From positions 1 to 44,453 of the forward strand of contig JAXHVA010000034.1 in NCBI GenBank assembly GCA_034189035.1: 44,453 nt of DNA, given 5' to 3'. The stretch comes from JAUXFK01 sp034189035. GTDB lineage: Bacteria; Desulfobacterota; UBA8473. Each line of letters begins with the position of its first letter. Within the stretch, counting starts at the first letter, position 1. A model generated the notes under the pieces. The model saw only the letters and a list, made by a program, of their open reading frames with translations, did no database searches and was not told where the DNA came from. Below, piece by piece: positions 42,601-44,453 of this stretch. Both the position numbers and the translations under genes were made by a program.

Positions 42601-44110
42601 GTCCATGCTCTTTGCCAAGAAAATCGAAATCCGGTTCTTGACCAATGGCAGGAATAATATGATCCGCTTCAATGAAAAACTCTGAGCCTTCAACTGGAAT
42701 AGGCCTTCTCCGACCTGTGGTATCAGGATCTGTGAGACGAGTCCGGATACATTCTATACCAGAAACCTTGCCTCCCTCTACTGATATCCTCAACGGCGCA
42801 ACGAGAAAATGGATTTTTATTCCTTCCTTTTCGGCTTCCTCTACCTCCTCTGGCTCGGCAAGCATCTCCGTTTTGGAGCGTCTGTATATAATACTGACCT
42901 CGCTCGCACCCAATCGAAGAGCAACACGAGCACCATCCAAGGCAGAATGACCTCCTCCGATAACCACTACTTTCCCATTGAGTCCTTTGGTCTTTTTGAG
43001 GTGAACTGCCCTTAAAAAAGAGGTGACATCACTCACCCCTTCAGGTGCATCTTCCCCTGGTATACCCAGTTTTAGGCCCCTCCATGCACCAACAGCGAGA
43101 AAGACTGCACTGGCACCGTGACTTTTGAGTTCTTCAAGAGTGATATCTTTTCCAATAGCTATACCGGTATTGATCTCTACCCCATACCTCTTTAGGTTTT
43201 CTATCTCTGCATCGAGTACAGACCTGGGAAGGCGGTGTTCCGGGATACCGTATCTCATCATTCCGCCCGCTTCGGGCATGGACTCATAGACAATTACCTT
43301 GTATCCGTCAAGGGAGAGAAAATACGCAGCGGTGAGACCAGCAGGACCTGACCCTATTATAACTACTTTTTCATCTCTGGGTATTATATCCGGGATAGGA
43401 ATTTCGCTGAGTTTAACATGATCGGAAGCTACTCTCTTGAGTTCCCTTATGGAGATCGCCTTATCCACCTCAAGTCGACGACAGCTCTCTTCACATCTAT
43501 GGGGGCAAATCCGACCGAGTACACCTGGAAAGGGGAGATCTCTCATAATGATCTCAATTGCTTCTCTGTACTTCCCAACCTTGACCATGGCGACATAACC
43601 CTGGACATTCAAGTTGGCAGGACAGGCCATTCTGCAGGGAGCAGTATCGAGTTTCTCTATAGAAAAACTACCTGGAATCGCTTGGGCATATTGGATATAA
43701 ACCGCCTTGCGATTCCCCAATTTCATGTCGTATTCATTAGGTCTATCCACTGGGCAAACTTTTGTACAATCACCACAGGCAGTACATTTATCCATATCAA
43801 TATGGCGAGGGGTTCTATGAAGAGTTACATGAAAGTTTCCTTCTTCTCCCTCAATATTTCCAATGTCTGAGCCTGTAAGAATTTCAATATTTATATGACG
43901 GCCGACCTCGACCAGTTTAGGAGAGATAATTCACATGGCACAATCATTGGTAGGAAAGGTCTTATCCAGTTGAGACATAACCCCACCAATAGAGTGTGAT
44001 TTTTCAATAAGGTAGACATAATAGCCAGAATTCGCTAAATCTAAAGCAGACTGCATCCCGGCAATACCACCCCCTACAACTAAAACAGATCCAACTACAT
44101 CATTCGACAT
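39680..44110 (-). CDS. hdrA: Selenoprotein HdrA: double HdrA flavoprotein with inserted NAD(P)H-dehydrogenase-like domain
   Basis: Full length is 1476 residues if the UGA at 43933-43931 is Sec60. The N-terminal flavin motif VVGGGIAGMQSA and NDCAMU-ISPKLVEVGRH span the UGA exactly where HdrA proteins have Cys or Sec. The order is: ferredoxin-like Cys set (109-120), Fer4_20 cluster (about 158-210, CRMAC, CPHRCEESC), a GltD/NfnB-like two-Rossmann module (IGSGPAG near 252, GGGHSALD near 385), a Cys-rich linker (622-638), HdrA block QCVGSR near 724, then a second HdrA module (CNCG near 933, GGGLAGM near 1072, QCVGSR near 1219) and two C-terminal [4Fe-4S] motifs (1414-1454). It likely links NAD(P)H or ferredoxin to MvhD and MetFV. 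The ATG at 44110 has AGGAG 9 nt upstream. A caller ignoring Sec would start it at 43795 and lose 105 residues. Confidence 0.92.
43900..43933 (-). promoter_or_regulatory. Selenocysteine UGA and SECIS-like hairpin of hdrA
   Basis: The UGA lies at 43933-43931. On the minus strand GGTC-GAGGTC-GGCC (43913-43900) forms a short stem, with a U-G pair extending it. The loop contains GGUC, as in the E. coli fdhF SECIS loop, and is 21 nt from the UGA. Confidence 0.62.
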
Positions 44111-44196
44111 CGTTTCTTACTCCTATATAAAATGAGATGAATATCAAGCCGATACGAAATTGGCCACCCACTTAATTCTAAAAATACAAATGCTTA

Positions 44197-44225
44197 AATA
44201 TACGTGAATAACAAATAATTGTCAA
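44197..44225 (-). promoter_or_regulatory. Sigma-70 promoter of the hdrA-mvhD-metV-metF cluster
   Basis: On the minus strand a perfect TTGACA (44225-44220) and TATATT (44202-44197) are separated by the ideal 17 bp. The start is expected near 44190, about 80 nt before the hdrA ATG. Confidence 0.7.
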
Positions 44226-44259
44226 TACAAATTTTGGTAATATTTATAAAGACCAAAAA

Positions 44260-44284
44260 CAATTAATACACTGGGTATTGATTG
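44260..44284. promoter_or_regulatory. Operator-like inverted repeat upstream of the hdrA promoter
   Basis: CAATTAATAC (44260-44269) and GTATTGATTG (44275-44284) are inverted copies at 9 of 10 positions with a 5-bp spacer. The centre is about 80 bp before the predicted transcription start, a position typical of activator sites. The regulator is unknown. Confidence 0.45.
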
Positions 44285-44453
44285 GCATACTACGTGGTAG
44301 TAATTGTCAGAATATGGATAACTCAATAAGAGTTCCCATCATTTCCACAAATAAAGAGAGGGGAAGTCCCGGTAAAAAGGTGTATTCTTATTTTTGAAAC
44401 ATTAACAATACCAGAATTCAGGAGGGTGCCTATCTGGAAAAGTAGAGTAAAAG

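Larger units (their letters stand above)
44111..44453. other. Upstream region of the hdrA operon (343 bp to window edge)
   Basis: This AT-rich stretch has no coding-like frame on either strand. It contains the promoter at 44197-44225 and a dyad at 44260-44284, both listed separately. A neighbouring gene must lie beyond the window. Confidence 0.55.

Noticed and set aside
1..44453. tRNA genes, rRNA, CRISPR arrays, intact transposases
   Set aside because: No T-loop and acceptor pairing, regularly spaced repeats or transposase motifs were found on reading both strands by eye. A covariance-model scan would be needed to be certain about small RNAs.

Overview
The window looks like a chromosomal stretch from an anaerobic, AT-leaning Gram-negative bacterium, most likely a member of the Desulfobacterota (Deltaproteobacteria) or a close relative. 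The evidence is a TonB-dependent receptor (so an outer membrane), many NtrC-type and histidine-kinase signalling genes, the conserved rng-rplU-rpmA-obgE-proB-proA-nadD gene order, and a Wood-Ljungdahl methyl-branch cluster that encodes two selenocysteine proteins. This taxonomic call is an inference from gene content, not a phylogeny.

Left part (1-9042): after the 3' end of an unrecognised gene comes a minus-strand pair, a periplasmic PF04392-type binding protein and a hybrid histidine kinase. It is divergent from a plus-strand cassette: a TonB-dependent receptor, an unannotated 37-residue peptide gene ending in Gly-Gly-Cys-Cys and a short hydrophobic tail, a radical SAM/SPASM maturase, a six-helix half-length MFS protein, and an NtrC-type sigma-54 activator. 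I read this as a ribosomally made, radical-SAM-modified peptide (RiPP) system with its own outer-membrane receptor. It resembles, from memory, the poorly characterised 'geopeptide' loci of Geobacter, and is the most promising undescribed system here.

Signalling block (9043-15673): a sigma-54-type promoter precedes a small degenerate receiver protein. It is followed by a large multi-PAS histidine kinase, a receiver, a cytosolic histidine kinase, another receiver and an HD-GYP protein. The second kinase and the HD-GYP protein share nearly the same N-terminal segment.

Middle (15668-32072), all on the minus strand: a CoxE-like VWA protein, a MoxR ATPase, an acyl-CoA dehydrogenase and an HD hydrolase; hisC with a second aminotransferase; a small EF-like beta-barrel protein; nadD; proA/proB; obgE; rpmA/rplU; rng; and a large fused radical SAM protein. 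Two long imperfect palindromic elements lie between genes here, and one belongs to a repeat also found upstream of the aminotransferase.

Right part (32631-44110): coaE and an SDR on the plus strand. They converge on a minus-strand cluster transcribed hdrA-mvhD-metV-metF-dctP-fhs. Both hdrA and mvhD are interrupted by an in-frame UGA exactly where a conserved Cys is expected, each followed about 21-22 nt later by a SECIS-like hairpin. They are therefore annotated here as full-length selenoprotein genes. HdrA is a double HdrA module carrying an inserted NAD(P)H-type (GltD/NfnB-like) flavin domain. Together with MetF and MetV this suggests an electron-transferring, possibly bifurcating, methylene-tetrahydrofolate reductase complex. 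No tRNA, rRNA, CRISPR array, intact insertion sequence or replication origin was recognised.
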